NCBI GenBank assembly: GCA_019117545.1
Contig: DWZN01000031.1
Location: 1-33,859, forward strand
Direction of reading: 5' to 3'
Origin: Candidatus Brevibacterium intestinavium
GTDB taxonomy: Bacteria > Actinomycetota > Actinomycetes > Actinomycetales > Brevibacteriaceae
Length of the DNA: 33,859 bases
Positions 1-8,186 of the stretch are shown here, piece after piece (the stretch's first letter is position 1; each line of letters starts with the position of its first letter). Position numbers and translations under genes: made by a program. The notes beneath the pieces were generated by a model, which was not told the origin of the DNA, made no database searches, and was given only the letters and a program-made list of their open reading frames with translations.

Positions 1-393
1 CACATCGTGGTGGATGGACTTGAGCAGGGTGGGCACCACCGCCATGGCGTCGCTGGGCATGGCGGCCAGGTCCCGGTACAGGCGGCGCAGGTCGGTGCAG
101 AAATGCACCGTGTTGCCGCTGATGCTCCAGGATACCAGGCTGGTCAGGGCCGCGATGTGGAACAGAGGCAGCACGCTGAGGCAGGAGAACCGGTAGTCCT
201 CCCCCAGCTCCAGCTGGCGGCGCACCGCCCCAAAGGGCTCGGTGAACAGCCGCATGGGCGCAAAGAGGTTGCGCTGGCTCAGCATCACCCCTTTGCTGCG
301 GCCGGTGGTGTCGGAGGTGAACAGGATAAGGGCCAAAGCGTCCTGGTCGGGGCATTCGGACAGCTGGGCCAGTTCGGTGAGCAGATGGCCCCG
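1..393 (-). CDS. AMP-forming acyl-CoA synthetase, internal fragment
   Basis: Reading the minus strand from about 393 down to 1 gives an open frame with the ATP/AMP-binding signature of the ANL adenylating superfamily (FTSDTTGRSKGVMLSQRN) and, further on, LSVLPLFHIAALTSLV and AVVPTLLKSIHHDV, as in long-chain fatty-acid CoA ligases. These enzymes activate a carboxylic acid with ATP and then form a thioester. The signature loop has Asp (SDTTG) where SGTTG is usual, which could be a sequencing error or a real change. Neither end of the gene is present: it runs off the window at base 1 and stops making sense near 390, where hrcA begins on the other strand. The heavy use of CTG/GGC with GAC/AAG/TTT mixed in differs from the downstream genes and recalls high-GC gut Clostridia; the source is inference. 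Confidence is high for the family and low for the exact junction. Confidence 0.8.
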
Positions 394-400
394 ATCCTCG
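380..400. other. Probable chimeric junction
   Basis: Left of this point the minus strand encodes an acyl-CoA synthetase fragment; right of it the plus strand encodes the C-terminal part of HrcA. Both frames happen to stay open across the point, so the exact base cannot be fixed; it lies roughly between 380 and 400. A GATC tetramer sits at 393-396. No insertion-sequence end, target duplication or integrase is visible. Confidence 0.65.
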
Positions 401-663
401 AGGCCTTCGAAGAGCAGGTGGTGCTGCTGAAGCTGCTGACTTCGATGGCCGAGGACCAAGAGGAGATCAGCGTGCGGATCGGTCGTGAGAATACTCACGA
501 ATCATTCAGTTCGACATCCGTCGTCGCCGCCGAATATGGTCATGACGCAGGTTCCTCGGCCCGTCTGGCGGTGCTGGGACCGACGAGAATGGACTACCCG
601 ACGACGATCTCGGCCGTCAGGGCAGTGGCGAAGTACGTGTCCTCACTGCTCGACAGGGGATGA
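394..663 (+). CDS. hrcA: Heat-inducible transcription repressor HrcA, C-terminal fragment
   Basis: About 89 C-terminal residues remain. HrcA represses chaperone genes by binding the CIRCE element. The visible part carries the family's conserved end: LEAFEEQVVLLKLL, then SVRIGREN, SVVAAEYG, and AVLGPTRMDYPTTISAVRAV just before the stop at 661-663. The N-terminal winged-helix DNA-binding domain and most of the central domain are missing because the left side is replaced by unrelated sequence. It lies 84 bases before dnaJ, the usual actinobacterial hrcA-dnaJ arrangement, so the gene itself belongs to this genome. The true protein would be near 340 residues. The start given here is only where HrcA-like sequence becomes recognisable. 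No CIRCE repeat is in the window, since the hrcA promoter is not included. Confidence 0.85.
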   Translation: MLEAFEEQVVLLKLLTSMAEDQEEISVRIGRENTHESFSSTSVVAAEYGHDAGSSARLAVLGPTRMDYPTTISAVRAVAKYVSSLLDRG

Positions 664-747
664 AGAGCTGCCGCATTTCCCCGCTCAGACGGCAGCTGAC
701 CACCACGAATATCAAGAACACACACCATCAGGGAGAGAGAAGTTTCT

Positions 748-1863
748 GTGGCCGATCACTATGAAACACTCGGAGTGTCCAAGGACGCTTCCGCGGCTGA
801 GATCAAGTCGTCGTACCGGAAGCTGGCACGCAAGTACCACCCGGACGTCAATCCCGGTCACGAAGACGAGTTCAAAGCCATCTCACTGGCCTACGATGTG
901 CTCTCCGACCCGGAGAAGCGCCGCAACTACGATATGGGCGGCGGCGAGAACGGGCAGGGCTTCCCGGCCGGCGGCGGATTCGGCGGATTCGGCGACATCT
1001 TCGAGACCTTCTTCGGTGGCGGAGGCGGTCAGGCCGGCGGCCCGATCCCACGCACCCAGCGCGGCAAGGACGCCCTCGTCGGCGTCAACATCGACCTGGA
1101 GACCGCGGCCTTCGGCGGCACCGTCGACCTCGACGTGACCACCGCGGTCGTGTGCGACACCTGCTCGGGTGCCGGCACGCAGGAAGGGACCTCGATCGAG
1201 ACCTGCAGCCTGTGCCACGGCGCCGGCAGCGTCCAGCGCATGACCCGCACCCTGCTGGGCCAGATGGTCACGAACCAGACCTGCAACTCCTGTCACGGCT
1301 TCGGCACCGTCATCCCCAGCCCCTGCCTCAACTGCCAGGGCGACGGCCGTGTGCGCAAGCAGCGGACGATGAAGATCCGCATCCCCGCCGGTGTCTCCGA
1401 CGGCACTCGGATCCAGCTGTCGAGCCAGGGCGAAGTCGGCCCCGGCGGCGGGCCGGCCGGAGACCTCTTCGTCGAGGTCATGGTCACCCGCCACGACGTC
1501 TTCCAGCGCGACGGCGACAACCTGCGTGCCTCCGTGTCCGTGCCGATGACCGCGGCCGCCCTGGGCGCGACGATCCCGTTCGAGACCTTCGACGGCACCC
1601 AGGACCTCAGCATCGCCCCGGGCACCCAGTCGGGCACGGTGGTCAAGCTGAGCGGACTCGGTGCCACGCGTCTGCGCTCGGAGACCCGCGGCGACCTGCT
1701 CATCACCGTCGAGGTGCTCACCCCCGACAAGCTCGACGACGAACAGCGCGAACTGTTCGAGAAGCTCGCCGAACTGCGCGGCGAGCAGGCCCCGAGAGCT
1801 CAGATCACCACCGAGAAGCACAGCATGTTCTCCCGCATGCGTGAGAGGTTCGCCGGTCGGTGA
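748..1863 (+). CDS. dnaJ: Chaperone protein DnaJ
   Basis: A 371-residue type I J-protein, the co-chaperone that stimulates DnaK ATPase and hands over unfolded clients in the cytoplasm. The J domain occupies residues 1-70 with the HPD triad at 31-33. A Gly-rich linker (about 50-100) follows. The zinc-binding region at about 136-200 has four CxxCxGxG-type repeats ([32 protein letters not shown]). The C-terminal substrate-binding domains fill the rest. It starts with GTG after a purine-rich GGGAGAGAGA at 731-740. Linkage to hrcA marks it as the DnaJ2-type paralogue of actinobacteria, where a second dnaJ usually sits with dnaK-grpE; that paralogue is not in this window. Its stop overlaps the rsmE start by four bases, so the two are likely translationally coupled. 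Confidence 0.97.
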   Translation: MADHYETLGVSKDASAAEIKSSYRKLARKYHPDVNPGHEDEFKAISLAYDVLSDPEKRRNYDMGGGENGQGFPAGGGFGGFGDIFETFFGGGGGQAGGPIPRTQRGKDALVGVNIDLETAAFGGTVDLDVTTAVVCDTCSGAGTQEGTSIETCSLCHGAGSVQRMTRTLLGQMVTNQTCNSCHGFGTVIPSPCLNCQGDGRVRKQRTMKIRIPAGVSDGTRIQLSSQGEVGPGGGPAGDLFVEVMVTRHDVFQRDGDNLRASVSVPMTAAALGATIPFETFDGTQDLSIAPGTQSGTVVKLSGLGATRLRSETRGDLLITVEVLTPDKLDDEQRELFEKLAELRGEQAPRAQITTEKHSMFSRMRERFAGR

Positions 1864-2654
1864 GCCTTCCCGTCTTCCACTGTGCCACCGCCGCTGAGGC
1901 GGTCAGCGGCCAGGTCCTCACCGTCGGTGAGGACGTGGCCGGGCACGCGGTGCGGGTGCGGCGGATCGGTCCCGGCGAGCAGATCGAGATCGTCGACGGT
2001 CAGGGCACGCGCGCCCGCGGCACCGTCACGGCCGCCTCGGCGACTCAGATGGGCCTCGACATCGCCGAGGTGACCACCGAGGAGGCGATGCGACCGCGTC
2101 TGGTCCTCGTACAGGCCCTGGCCAAGGGCGACCGTGATCTGCAGGCCATCGAGGCGGCCACGGAGATCGGCGTCGACGAGGTCATCCCGTGGGCGGCCGA
2201 ACGCTCCATCGCCGATTGGCCGGCGAAGAAGCGGGAGAAGATGGCGGCGAAATGGGAGCACCTGCTCCAGGCCGCATCCCTGCAGGCGAGGCGATCCCGG
2301 TTCCCCCGACTGCACGAGCTGGTCCGCGGGACGTCTCTGGCCCGCCAGCTGTCGGACACCGATGCGATCTTCGTTCTCCACGAGACCGCGCAGCTCCGGC
2401 TGTCCCAGGCGCTGAGGGACCTCGGCGGCGAGACCGCCGGGCACGATCCCACAGGCGACCGGCCAGCGTCTTCGGCCCAGCCCGAGCGCATCGTCATCGT
2501 CGTCGGCCCCGAAGGCGGCATCAGCGGCGGCGAACTCGAGGCCCTGGACGCCGTCGGTGCGAGAACGGTGCGATTGGGCCCGACCATCCTGCGCTCCTCC
2601 TCGGCAGGATCCGCGGGCCTGGTCATGACCCAGAATTCATTGGGCCGTTGGTGA
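1860..2654 (+). CDS. rsmE: 16S rRNA (uracil1498-N3)-methyltransferase RsmE
   Basis: A 264-residue SPOUT-class methyltransferase that uses S-adenosylmethionine to methylate U1498 of 16S rRNA in the assembled 30S subunit. An N-terminal PUA-like part carries [20 protein letters not shown]. The C-terminal trefoil-knot domain carries [19 protein letters not shown], with GPEGG at residues 216-220, and [17 protein letters not shown] near the end, the cofactor-binding knot region. In most homologues the last motif reads LGxRILRxETA; here SSSAGSA replaces ETA, a modest deviation. The GTG start overlaps the dnaJ stop (GTGA). The stop codon falls inside the inverted repeat at 2645-2662. dnaJ-rsmE linkage is usual in actinobacteria and firmicutes. 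Confidence 0.95.
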   Translation: MSLPVFHCATAAEAVSGQVLTVGEDVAGHAVRVRRIGPGEQIEIVDGQGTRARGTVTAASATQMGLDIAEVTTEEAMRPRLVLVQALAKGDRDLQAIEAATEIGVDEVIPWAAERSIADWPAKKREKMAAKWEHLLQAASLQARRSRFPRLHELVRGTSLARQLSDTDAIFVLHETAQLRLSQALRDLGGETAGHDPTGDRPASSAQPERIVIVVGPEGGISGGELEALDAVGARTVRLGPTILRSSSAGSAGLVMTQNSLGRW

Positions 2655-2670
2655 GACAACGGACTAAGAT
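2640..2670 (+). promoter_or_regulatory. Candidate promoter for phoH
   Basis: TTGGGC (2640-2645) and TAAGAT (2665-2670) are separated by 19 bases, longer than the ideal 17. The -10 fits the actinobacterial TANNNT form. Transcription would start near 2677 and give a leader of about 17 bases to the GTG at 2694. It suggests that phoH-ybeY-CorC-era can be transcribed separately from dnaJ-rsmE. Confidence 0.4.
2645..2662. repeat. Inverted repeat at rsmE end / phoH promoter
   Basis: Perfect 6-base arms CCGTTG (2645-2650) and CAACGG (2657-2662) with a 6-base spacer that contains the rsmE stop codon. It ends two bases before the candidate -10 of phoH, so it is placed like an operator; a weak terminator is the alternative, though no T-run follows. 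Confidence 0.45.
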
Positions 2671-2693
2671 GGGAACACACCCAGGCGCCACCG

Positions 2694-3758
2694 GTGACGG
2701 TGCGCCCCCGCATGCAAAGGAACATTCTGGACATCACCCACCCACCCACGGACCCTGTGAATACCACCGACTCGGACGCAGCCGACGCTGACACCGGTGC
2801 GGACGCCCCAGACACCGTCCGCCTCGTCATCCCCGACTCCATCGACCTCGTCGAATTCTTCGGCCCCGGGGAAGCGAACCTGCGCGCCCTCGAACGCAGC
2901 TTCGACGACCTCGACATCCACGTGCGGGCCAATCAGGTCCAGGCCGCTGGCGGTCCCAAGCGGGTCGAGGAATTCGTCAATGTCATCGGCGAACTCAAGA
3001 AGCTCCATGCCGCCGGTCATCGGATCAACGAGGAGACGATCGAGCGGGTCACGACGTTCTCCTCGGAGGGAGCGGCCGCCTCGGCGGTGCTGGGCACGAA
3101 CATCCTGTCCACCCGCGGGAAATCGATCCGACCGAAGACGATGGGCCAGCACGACTATGTCAAGGCCATCCGCAACCACACGATCACCTTCGGCATCGGC
3201 CCCGCAGGCACCGGCAAGACGTACCTGGCCATGGCGATGGCCGTCAACGCCCTCCAGCACAAGGAGGTCTCGCGGATCGTCCTGACCCGGCCGGCCGTGG
3301 AAGCCGGAGAGTCGCTGGGTTACCTGCCGGGCAGCCTCAACGAGAAGATCGACCCCTATGTGCGCCCGCTCTACGACGCCCTGCACGACATGATCGACCC
3401 CGAGTCGATCCCGCTGCTGATCGAGACCGGCACGATCGAGGTCGCCCCGCTGGCGTATATGCGCGGACGCACACTCAACGATGCGTTCATCATCCTCGAC
3501 GAGGCGCAGAACACCACGGCCGAGCAGATGAAGATGTTCCTCACCCGGCTCGGTTTCGGTTCCCGCATGGTCGTCACCGGTGACATCTCCCAGATCGACC
3601 TGCCGGGCAAGACCCGCAGCGGGCTCAAGGTCGTCCGTGACATCCTGACCGGAATCGACGATCTGCAGTTCTGCGAACTCGGCAGCAAGGACGTCGTCCG
3701 GCATTCGTTGGTGACGAAGATCGTCGACGCCTACGACCTGTGGGGGAGTTCCGAATGA
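2694..3758 (+). CDS. phoH: PhoH-like ATPase (YbeZ type)
   Basis: A 354-residue P-loop ATPase of the PhoH/YbeZ family. Walker A is GPAGTGKT at residues 169-176 and Walker B is FIILDEAQN at 265-273, with LTRPAVEAGESLGYLPG between them and VVTGDISQIDLP after, all typical. The N-terminal third (about 40-165) is the RNA-associated extension of the family. YbeZ proteins are linked to ribosome/RNA processing and partner YbeY, which follows here with a 4-base overlap. The start is uncertain: GTG 2694 is the longest choice, ATG 2712 and GTG 2757 are in frame, and none has a strong ribosome-binding site. The first 40 residues are low-complexity (Asp/Thr/Ala), so they give no help. Confidence 0.93.
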   Translation: MTVRPRMQRNILDITHPPTDPVNTTDSDAADADTGADAPDTVRLVIPDSIDLVEFFGPGEANLRALERSFDDLDIHVRANQVQAAGGPKRVEEFVNVIGELKKLHAAGHRINEETIERVTTFSSEGAAASAVLGTNILSTRGKSIRPKTMGQHDYVKAIRNHTITFGIGPAGTGKTYLAMAMAVNALQHKEVSRIVLTRPAVEAGESLGYLPGSLNEKIDPYVRPLYDALHDMIDPESIPLLIETGTIEVAPLAYMRGRTLNDAFIILDEAQNTTAEQMKMFLTRLGFGSRMVVTGDISQIDLPGKTRSGLKVVRDILTGIDDLQFCELGSKDVVRHSLVTKIVDAYDLWGSSE

Positions 3759-4243
3759 ACACCGAGATCCTCAACGAGACCGACGCCGAGGTGGACCTCG
3801 ACGAGGTCGTGGCCCTGACCGAATACCTCGGTCGGGCCCTCCACATGCACCCGGGGGCGGAACTGGCCGTGACCATGGTCGACTCCGCGGCCATGTCCGA
3901 ACTCCACGTCACCTGGATGGACCTCGACGGCCCGACCGATGTCATGTCCTTCCCCATGGACCAGCTCCACCGCGGCGACCCCGACCACCCGACGGAAGGC
4001 CAGATGGGCGATATCATCATCTGCCCCGAGGTGGCTCGCGCCCAAGCCGAGGCGGCCGGCCATTCGGCGATGGACGAGATCCTGCTGCTGACGGTGCACG
4101 GTTTCCTCCACCTGCTCGGATACGACCACGGTGAGCCGGACGAGCGGGAGGAGATGTTCGCCCTCCAGCGGCATCTGCTGCTGACCTTCTTTGCCGCCCG
4201 CTACAACGGCCGCACCGACATCCCCACCCCCACCGAGGTCTGA
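3755..4243 (+). CDS. ybeY: Endoribonuclease / rRNA maturation factor YbeY
   Basis: A 162-residue member of the UPF0054 metalloprotein family, involved in 16S rRNA 3' end maturation and 70S quality control. The zinc site is HGFLHLLGYDH, with His115, His119 and His125. LDGPTDVMSFPMD (about 57-69) and MGDIIICPEVA are the other conserved blocks. I chose ATG 3755 because GGGGGAG at 3742-3748 lies at good distance and the ATGA overlap with the phoH stop is the usual coupling; an in-frame GTG at 3740 would place the ribosome-binding site inside the gene. It sits between phoH and a CorC-like gene, the canonical order. Confidence 0.96.
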   Translation: MNTEILNETDAEVDLDEVVALTEYLGRALHMHPGAELAVTMVDSAAMSELHVTWMDLDGPTDVMSFPMDQLHRGDPDHPTEGQMGDIIICPEVARAQAEAAGHSAMDEILLLTVHGFLHLLGYDHGEPDEREEMFALQRHLLLTFFAARYNGRTDIPTPTEV

Positions 4244-4245
4244 GC

Positions 4246-5580
4246 GTGTTCGCCTATTTCCTCGGTGCGGCCCTGTGTCTGGTCGTCGCCGCCATCCTGT
4301 CTGCTGTGGACGCGGCGCTGCTCAATGTCTCCCACCACGCCGTCGAGGACGCCAAGGACGAAGGCAAGCGCGCGGCCGTGCGGGTTGAGAGGATCCTTGA
4401 GGACCTGCCGACGAACATCAACGTCATCATCTTCGTCCGCAACTTCCTCGAGGCGCTGGCCACGGTCTTCATCGCCCTGGCCTACAACTCCTACTACTCC
4501 GTGGGACCGCTCATGGTCTTCCTCACGGTCATCACCGCCTCGGTGGCGGTCTTCATCATCGCCGGCGTCTCGCCGCGCACGATCGGCAAGCGCCGGTCCC
4601 TGGCCGTGAGCCTCAACCTCAGCTGGATCGTGCGCATCGTCCTCGTCGTTCTCAAGCCGCTGACCCGGATCCTCGTCGTGCTCGGCAACCTGCTGACCCC
4701 GGACAAGGTGTTCAAGGACGGTCCGTTCGTGACCTCCGAACAGCTGCGCGACCTCGTGGAGCGGGCCAGCGAATCGGACGTCATCGAAGACGGCGAACGC
4801 GAGATGATCCAGTCGGTGTTCAACCTCTCGGACACCTCGGCGAACGAGGTCATGGTCCCGCGCACCGACCTCATCACCGTCGACGCCGATGTGACGCTGC
4901 AGAAGACGCTCAACCTGTTCTTCCGCTCCGGCTTCTCCCGCATCCCCGTGTGCGGCAACGACCTCGACGACGTCCGCGGCGTCGCCTATCTCAAGGACGT
5001 GGCCAGACGCCTCCACCTCCATCCCGAGGACGCCGATCGGCCGATCGGCAACCTGGCCCGCAGCGTGCTGTTCGTGCCCGAGACGAAGCCCGCCGATGAC
5101 CTGCTGCGCCAGATGCAGCTCGATTCGACCCATCTGGCGATCCTCATCGACGAATACGGCGGCACCGCCGGGCTCGTGACGATCGAGGACATCGTCGAGG
5201 AGATCGTCGGCGAGATCGAAGACGAATACGACAACGGCGGCGATGAGCTCGTCGCCGCCGACGACGGCTCATTCATCATCAGCACCCGCATGTCGATCTC
5301 GGACTTCGCCGAGTACTTCGACGTCAAGATCGACGAGGACGACGTCAACAGCGTCGGCGGACTGCTCTCGAAGCTCATCGACCGAGTGCCCATCGACGGT
5401 TCGCACGCGAGCATCGAGGGCTTGGAGATCGAGGCCCTGGAAGGACGGGGCCGGCGCCACCGCATCACCCATGTCCGGGTCACGCGCACGGACACGGACA
5501 CCGCCGTCGAGGCGACGCAGACGGCTGAGGCCGCTGGCTCGGGAACACAGGACCGTTCGGAGACGAAGGAAGAGGACTGA
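4246..5580 (+). CDS. CNNM/CorC-family membrane protein (hemolysin C-like)
   Basis: A 444-residue integral membrane protein. The CNNM (DUF21) domain comes first, with about four hydrophobic segments near residues 2-24, 60-82, 85-108 and 120-142. Two CBS domains follow at about 195-320 (EVMVPRTDLITVDAD; RIPVCGNDLDDVRGVAYLKD; LAILIDEYGGTAGLVTIED). The CorC/HlyC transporter-associated domain occupies about 333-425. The Asp/Glu/Thr-rich tail is low-complexity. Members are implicated in Mg2+/Co2+ efflux or resistance; the name hemolysin is historical. It starts with GTG two bases after the ybeY stop and ends one base before era, so it is part of the same operon. The actual ion here is inference. 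Confidence 0.92.
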   Translation: MFAYFLGAALCLVVAAILSAVDAALLNVSHHAVEDAKDEGKRAAVRVERILEDLPTNINVIIFVRNFLEALATVFIALAYNSYYSVGPLMVFLTVITASVAVFIIAGVSPRTIGKRRSLAVSLNLSWIVRIVLVVLKPLTRILVVLGNLLTPDKVFKDGPFVTSEQLRDLVERASESDVIEDGEREMIQSVFNLSDTSANEVMVPRTDLITVDADVTLQKTLNLFFRSGFSRIPVCGNDLDDVRGVAYLKDVARRLHLHPEDADRPIGNLARSVLFVPETKPADDLLRQMQLDSTHLAILIDEYGGTAGLVTIEDIVEEIVGEIEDEYDNGGDELVAADDGSFIISTRMSISDFAEYFDVKIDEDDVNSVGGLLSKLIDRVPIDGSHASIEGLEIEALEGRGRRHRITHVRVTRTDTDTAVEATQTAEAAGSGTQDRSETKEED

Positions 5581-5581
5581 G

Positions 5582-6517
5582 ATGGAATTTCGCACGGACT
5601 ACCCCGAGGACTACCGCGCGGGTTTCGCCTGCTTCGTGGGACGACCGAACACCGGCAAGTCGACGCTGACGAATGCGCTGGTGGGGGAGAAGGTCGCGAT
5701 CACCTCGGCGAAGCCGCAGACGACGCGGCACACGATCCGGGGGATCGTCCACCGTGACGACCACCAGCTCATCCTCATCGACACACCGGGACTGCACAAG
5801 CCTCGCACCCTGCTGGGATCGCGGCTGAACGACCTCGTGGCCACGACGCTCAACGAAGTCGACGTCATCGGCTTCTGCCTGCCCGCCGATGAGCCGATCG
5901 GTCCGGGCGACCGATACATCGCCTCCCAGCTCGAACTCCTCGACGGCCGGACGCCGATCGTGGCGCTGGTGACGAAGGTCGACCTCGTGCCCAAGGACAA
6001 AGTCGCCGAGGCGCTGCTGGCCGTCGGCGAGCTCGCCGATTTCGCCGATGTCGTTCCCGTCTCAGCTGCCGAGGGCTTCCAGGTCGACACCGTCGACTCC
6101 GTGCTCGCGGCCCACCTGCCCGTCTCGCCCCCGCTCTACCCCGATGGTGACCTCACCGATGAGCCGGAGGAGGCCATGATCGCCGAGCTCGTCCGCGAGG
6201 CGGCACTGGAGGGCGTTCGTGACGAGCTGCCGCACTCCCTGGCCGTGCAGGTCGAGGAGATGTATCCGCGGGAGGGCCGCAGCGAGGACAACCCGCTGTG
6301 GAACGTCCACGTCAACCTCTTCGTCGAACGTCCCAGCCAGAAGGCGATCATCATCGGCAGCGGCGGGAGCAGACTCAAGGCGATCGGCTCGGAGTCCCGC
6401 CGCGGCATCGAAGGCCTGCTCGGGACCAAGGTCTACCTCGACCTCCACGTCAAGGTCGCCAAGGACTGGCAGCGCGACCCGAAGCAGCTCGGGCGCCTCG
6501 GCTTCGATTTCAGCTGA
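5582..6517 (+). CDS. era: GTPase Era
   Basis: A 311-residue GTPase that binds near the 3' end of 16S rRNA and acts in 30S assembly. The G1 loop is GRPNTGKS (20-27), G3 is DTPG (67-70) and G4 is TKVD (131-134); the switch region SAKPQTTRHTIRGI is the Era signature. The C-terminal KH domain contains IIIGSGGSRLKAIGSESRRG and ends in KVAKDWQRDPKQLGRLGF. I chose ATG 5582, one base after the CorC-like stop, because the protein begins there at normal family length; the same open frame extends far upstream only as a shadow of the previous gene. In many actinobacteria era is followed by recO and a prenyl diphosphate synthase; here it is the last gene of the block. Confidence 0.97.
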   Translation: MEFRTDYPEDYRAGFACFVGRPNTGKSTLTNALVGEKVAITSAKPQTTRHTIRGIVHRDDHQLILIDTPGLHKPRTLLGSRLNDLVATTLNEVDVIGFCLPADEPIGPGDRYIASQLELLDGRTPIVALVTKVDLVPKDKVAEALLAVGELADFADVVPVSAAEGFQVDTVDSVLAAHLPVSPPLYPDGDLTDEPEEAMIAELVREAALEGVRDELPHSLAVQVEEMYPREGRSEDNPLWNVHVNLFVERPSQKAIIIGSGGSRLKAIGSESRRGIEGLLGTKVYLDLHVKVAKDWQRDPKQLGRLGFDFS

Positions 6518-6601
6518 GCGGGGATCCGTCCGGCGGCCGACCGCTGCCATCGTGACGAAGGCGACAGCTCCTCGACCGCCCAGACCCCGCTCTGTGACCG
6601 A

Positions 6602-6636
6602 GAGCACCCGCGCGGCCCAGGTTGAACCGGGTGCTC
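6602..6636. repeat. Inverted repeat around the zapE -35 region
   Basis: Perfect 9-base arms GAGCACCCG (6602-6610) and CGGGTGCTC (6628-6636) enclose a 17-base loop. The loop ends with TTGAAC, a candidate -35, and the right arm fills the start of the -35/-10 spacer. It may be an operator for zapE or the transcription terminator of the era operon; no T-run follows, which slightly favours the first. Confidence 0.5.
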
Positions 6637-6652
6637 CTGCCTGCCTTAGACT
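6622..6652 (+). promoter_or_regulatory. zapE promoter, probably leaderless
   Basis: TTGAAC (6622-6627) and TAGACT (6647-6652) are spaced by 19 bases. The GTG start of zapE follows the -10 by only 7 bases, so transcription would begin at or next to the start codon. No ribosome-binding site is present, in agreement. Confidence 0.55.
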
Positions 6653-6659
6653 AGGCCGA

Positions 6660-7667
6660 GTGAATGCCGAGCAGACTCTGGTCGCACTCAGCGACCGATC
6701 ACCCCAAGTAGCACCCGAAGAGCTCATCGCCGGGCTCGTACCGCCGCCGCAGTTCGCCGACGTCTCCTTCGACAGCTATCGCACCGATCCGAACGAGCCG
6801 TCCCAGGAGGAGGCTCGCACGAAGCTGCGCCAGTTCACCCAGCGCTCGACCTCGACCGGGCTCCTCGGGCGTCTGTTCTCGAAGGGCAAGTCCGGTGCCA
6901 AGGGCGTCTACCTCGACGGCGGCTACGGCGTGGGCAAGACCCACCTGCTCGCCTCTGCTTGGCATGCCAATGACAAGCCGGCCACTTTCGGCACGTTCGT
7001 CGAGTACACGAATCTCGTCGGGGCGCTCGGCTTCGCCCGGGCCAGAGACGATCTGTCGCAGATGAAACTCGTCTGCGTCGATGAGTTCGAACTCGACGAT
7101 CCCGGCGACACCGTGCTCATGTCCCGCCTCATGCGGGAGCTCACCGATGCCGGGGTGAAGATCATCGCCACCTCGAACACCCTGCCCGGCTCACTGGGGG
7201 AGGGGCGCTTCGCCGCTCAGGACTTCCTGCGGGAGATCCAGGCTCTGGCCGATCAGTTCGAGGTCTACCGCATCGATGGTCAGGACTACCGCCACCGTGC
7301 GCTCAGCTCCCCGGCACGGCCGCTGCCCGAAGGCGAACTGACCGCGGCCGCTGACGAGCTCGACGGGGTCGTGGCCCGGGACGACTTCTCCCAGCTGCTT
7401 GCCCACCTGTCCACCGTCCATCCCTCCCGCTATGGGCGGATGGTCGACGGCATCGATGCGGCCGTGTGGGAGAACGTGACGACGATCGAGAACGAGAGCG
7501 TGGCGCTGCGTTTCGTCGCGCTCGTCGACCGCCTCTATGACCGCAATGTCCACATCATCAACTCCGGTGCCCCGCTGGATGAGATCTTCACCGAGGAATC
7601 GCTGGCCGGCGGCTACAGGAAGAAGTACATGCGCTGCCTGTCCCGTCTCACCGCACTCTCGTCCTGA
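6660..7667 (+). CDS. zapE: Cell division protein ZapE (AFG1-like ATPase)
   Basis: A 335-residue AFG1/ZapE-family P-loop ATPase. In E. coli ZapE acts at the division ring; in mitochondria the relative AFG1/LACE1 helps turnover of respiratory proteins. Walker A is GGYGVGKT at about 87-94, and Walker B is LVCVDEFELDD near 138-148. MSRLMRELTDAGVKIIATSN and the C-terminal SLAGGYRKKYMRCLSRL are also family features. GTG 6660 is chosen because the protein then begins at family-normal length and lies 7 bases after a -10-like TAGACT; the same frame is open further upstream through era but that part has no match to the family. It is transcribed alone and converges on the next gene. Confidence 0.9.
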   Translation: MNAEQTLVALSDRSPQVAPEELIAGLVPPPQFADVSFDSYRTDPNEPSQEEARTKLRQFTQRSTSTGLLGRLFSKGKSGAKGVYLDGGYGVGKTHLLASAWHANDKPATFGTFVEYTNLVGALGFARARDDLSQMKLVCVDEFELDDPGDTVLMSRLMRELTDAGVKIIATSNTLPGSLGEGRFAAQDFLREIQALADQFEVYRIDGQDYRHRALSSPARPLPEGELTAAADELDGVVARDDFSQLLAHLSTVHPSRYGRMVDGIDAAVWENVTTIENESVALRFVALVDRLYDRNVHIINSGAPLDEIFTEESLAGGYRKKYMRCLSRLTALSS

Positions 7668-7703
7668 GGATCGACGAGACGCTGCAAAGGTCCTCCGACG
7701 GTC

Positions 7704-8180
7704 TCACCGCAGAGTGAGCAGTTCGAAGATCTCCAGATTCGGCACCCAGTCCGGCAGGCCGATGAGCTTGAACACACACCAGACGACGACTGCGACGAAC
7801 AGCGCAGTCAGAGCCCCGATCGTCCACCGCACCCACAGGCGCTGAGCCATCACCCAGTGCGTCCACTTCTCGACATTCACGCGCACGAAGCGCAGCAGCC
7901 TCTGCGCCCATTTGAACTCGCTGGAGATGATGAACAGGCCGATGATGACGATGAGCCATCCCGGCCCGGGCAGGGGAACGAGCATGAGCCCGATGAGCAC
8001 GACGAGCGTGCCGAGCCCGCCGACGATGCTGCGATAGATGCGAGCGGTGTGCGTGTTCGCCAGCACCGTTCGACGCCAGCGGAGGAATCCCAGCCGCAGC
8101 TTGCGCCACGGCCTGGGCCCCTGTCGATGATGGCGTGACAACCAGCCCTTGGGCCGGGTGCGAGGTGGATCGGCATTCAC
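7704..8180 (-). CDS. TIGR02611 family (PGPGW) transmembrane protein
   Basis: A 158-residue small membrane protein. A basic, Arg-rich N-terminus (1-45) leads into two close hydrophobic segments (about 51-69 and 74-88) joined by the PGPGW motif at 71-75 that defines the family, and a third segment lies at about 119-140. SSEFKWAQRLLR after the second segment is also typical. The function of the family is unknown; members are widespread in actinobacteria as single genes. It converges on zapE with 36 bases between the stops and is divergent from the tRNA cluster. The GTG start is placed 6 bases after a TATAGT -10 box, which supports a leaderless transcript. Confidence 0.85.
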   Translation of the reverse strand: MNADPPRTRPKGWLSRHHRQGPRPWRKLRLGFLRWRRTVLANTHTARIYRSIVGGLGTLVVLIGLMLVPLPGPGWLIVIIGLFIISSEFKWAQRLLRFVRVNVEKWTHWVMAQRLWVRWTIGALTALFVAVVVWCVFKLIGLPDWVPNLEIFELLTLR

Positions 8181-8186
8181 CCAACC

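Noticed and set aside
7-660. A plus-strand 218-codon frame from base 7 through the hrcA end
   Set aside because: Its first ~128 codons are only the antisense of the acyl-CoA synthetase fragment, joined in frame by chance with HrcA; it is not a real fusion protein.
394-747. CIRCE element between hrcA and dnaJ
   Set aside because: No inverted repeat of the TTAGCACTC/GAGTGCTAA type is present; the hrcA promoter lies outside the window.
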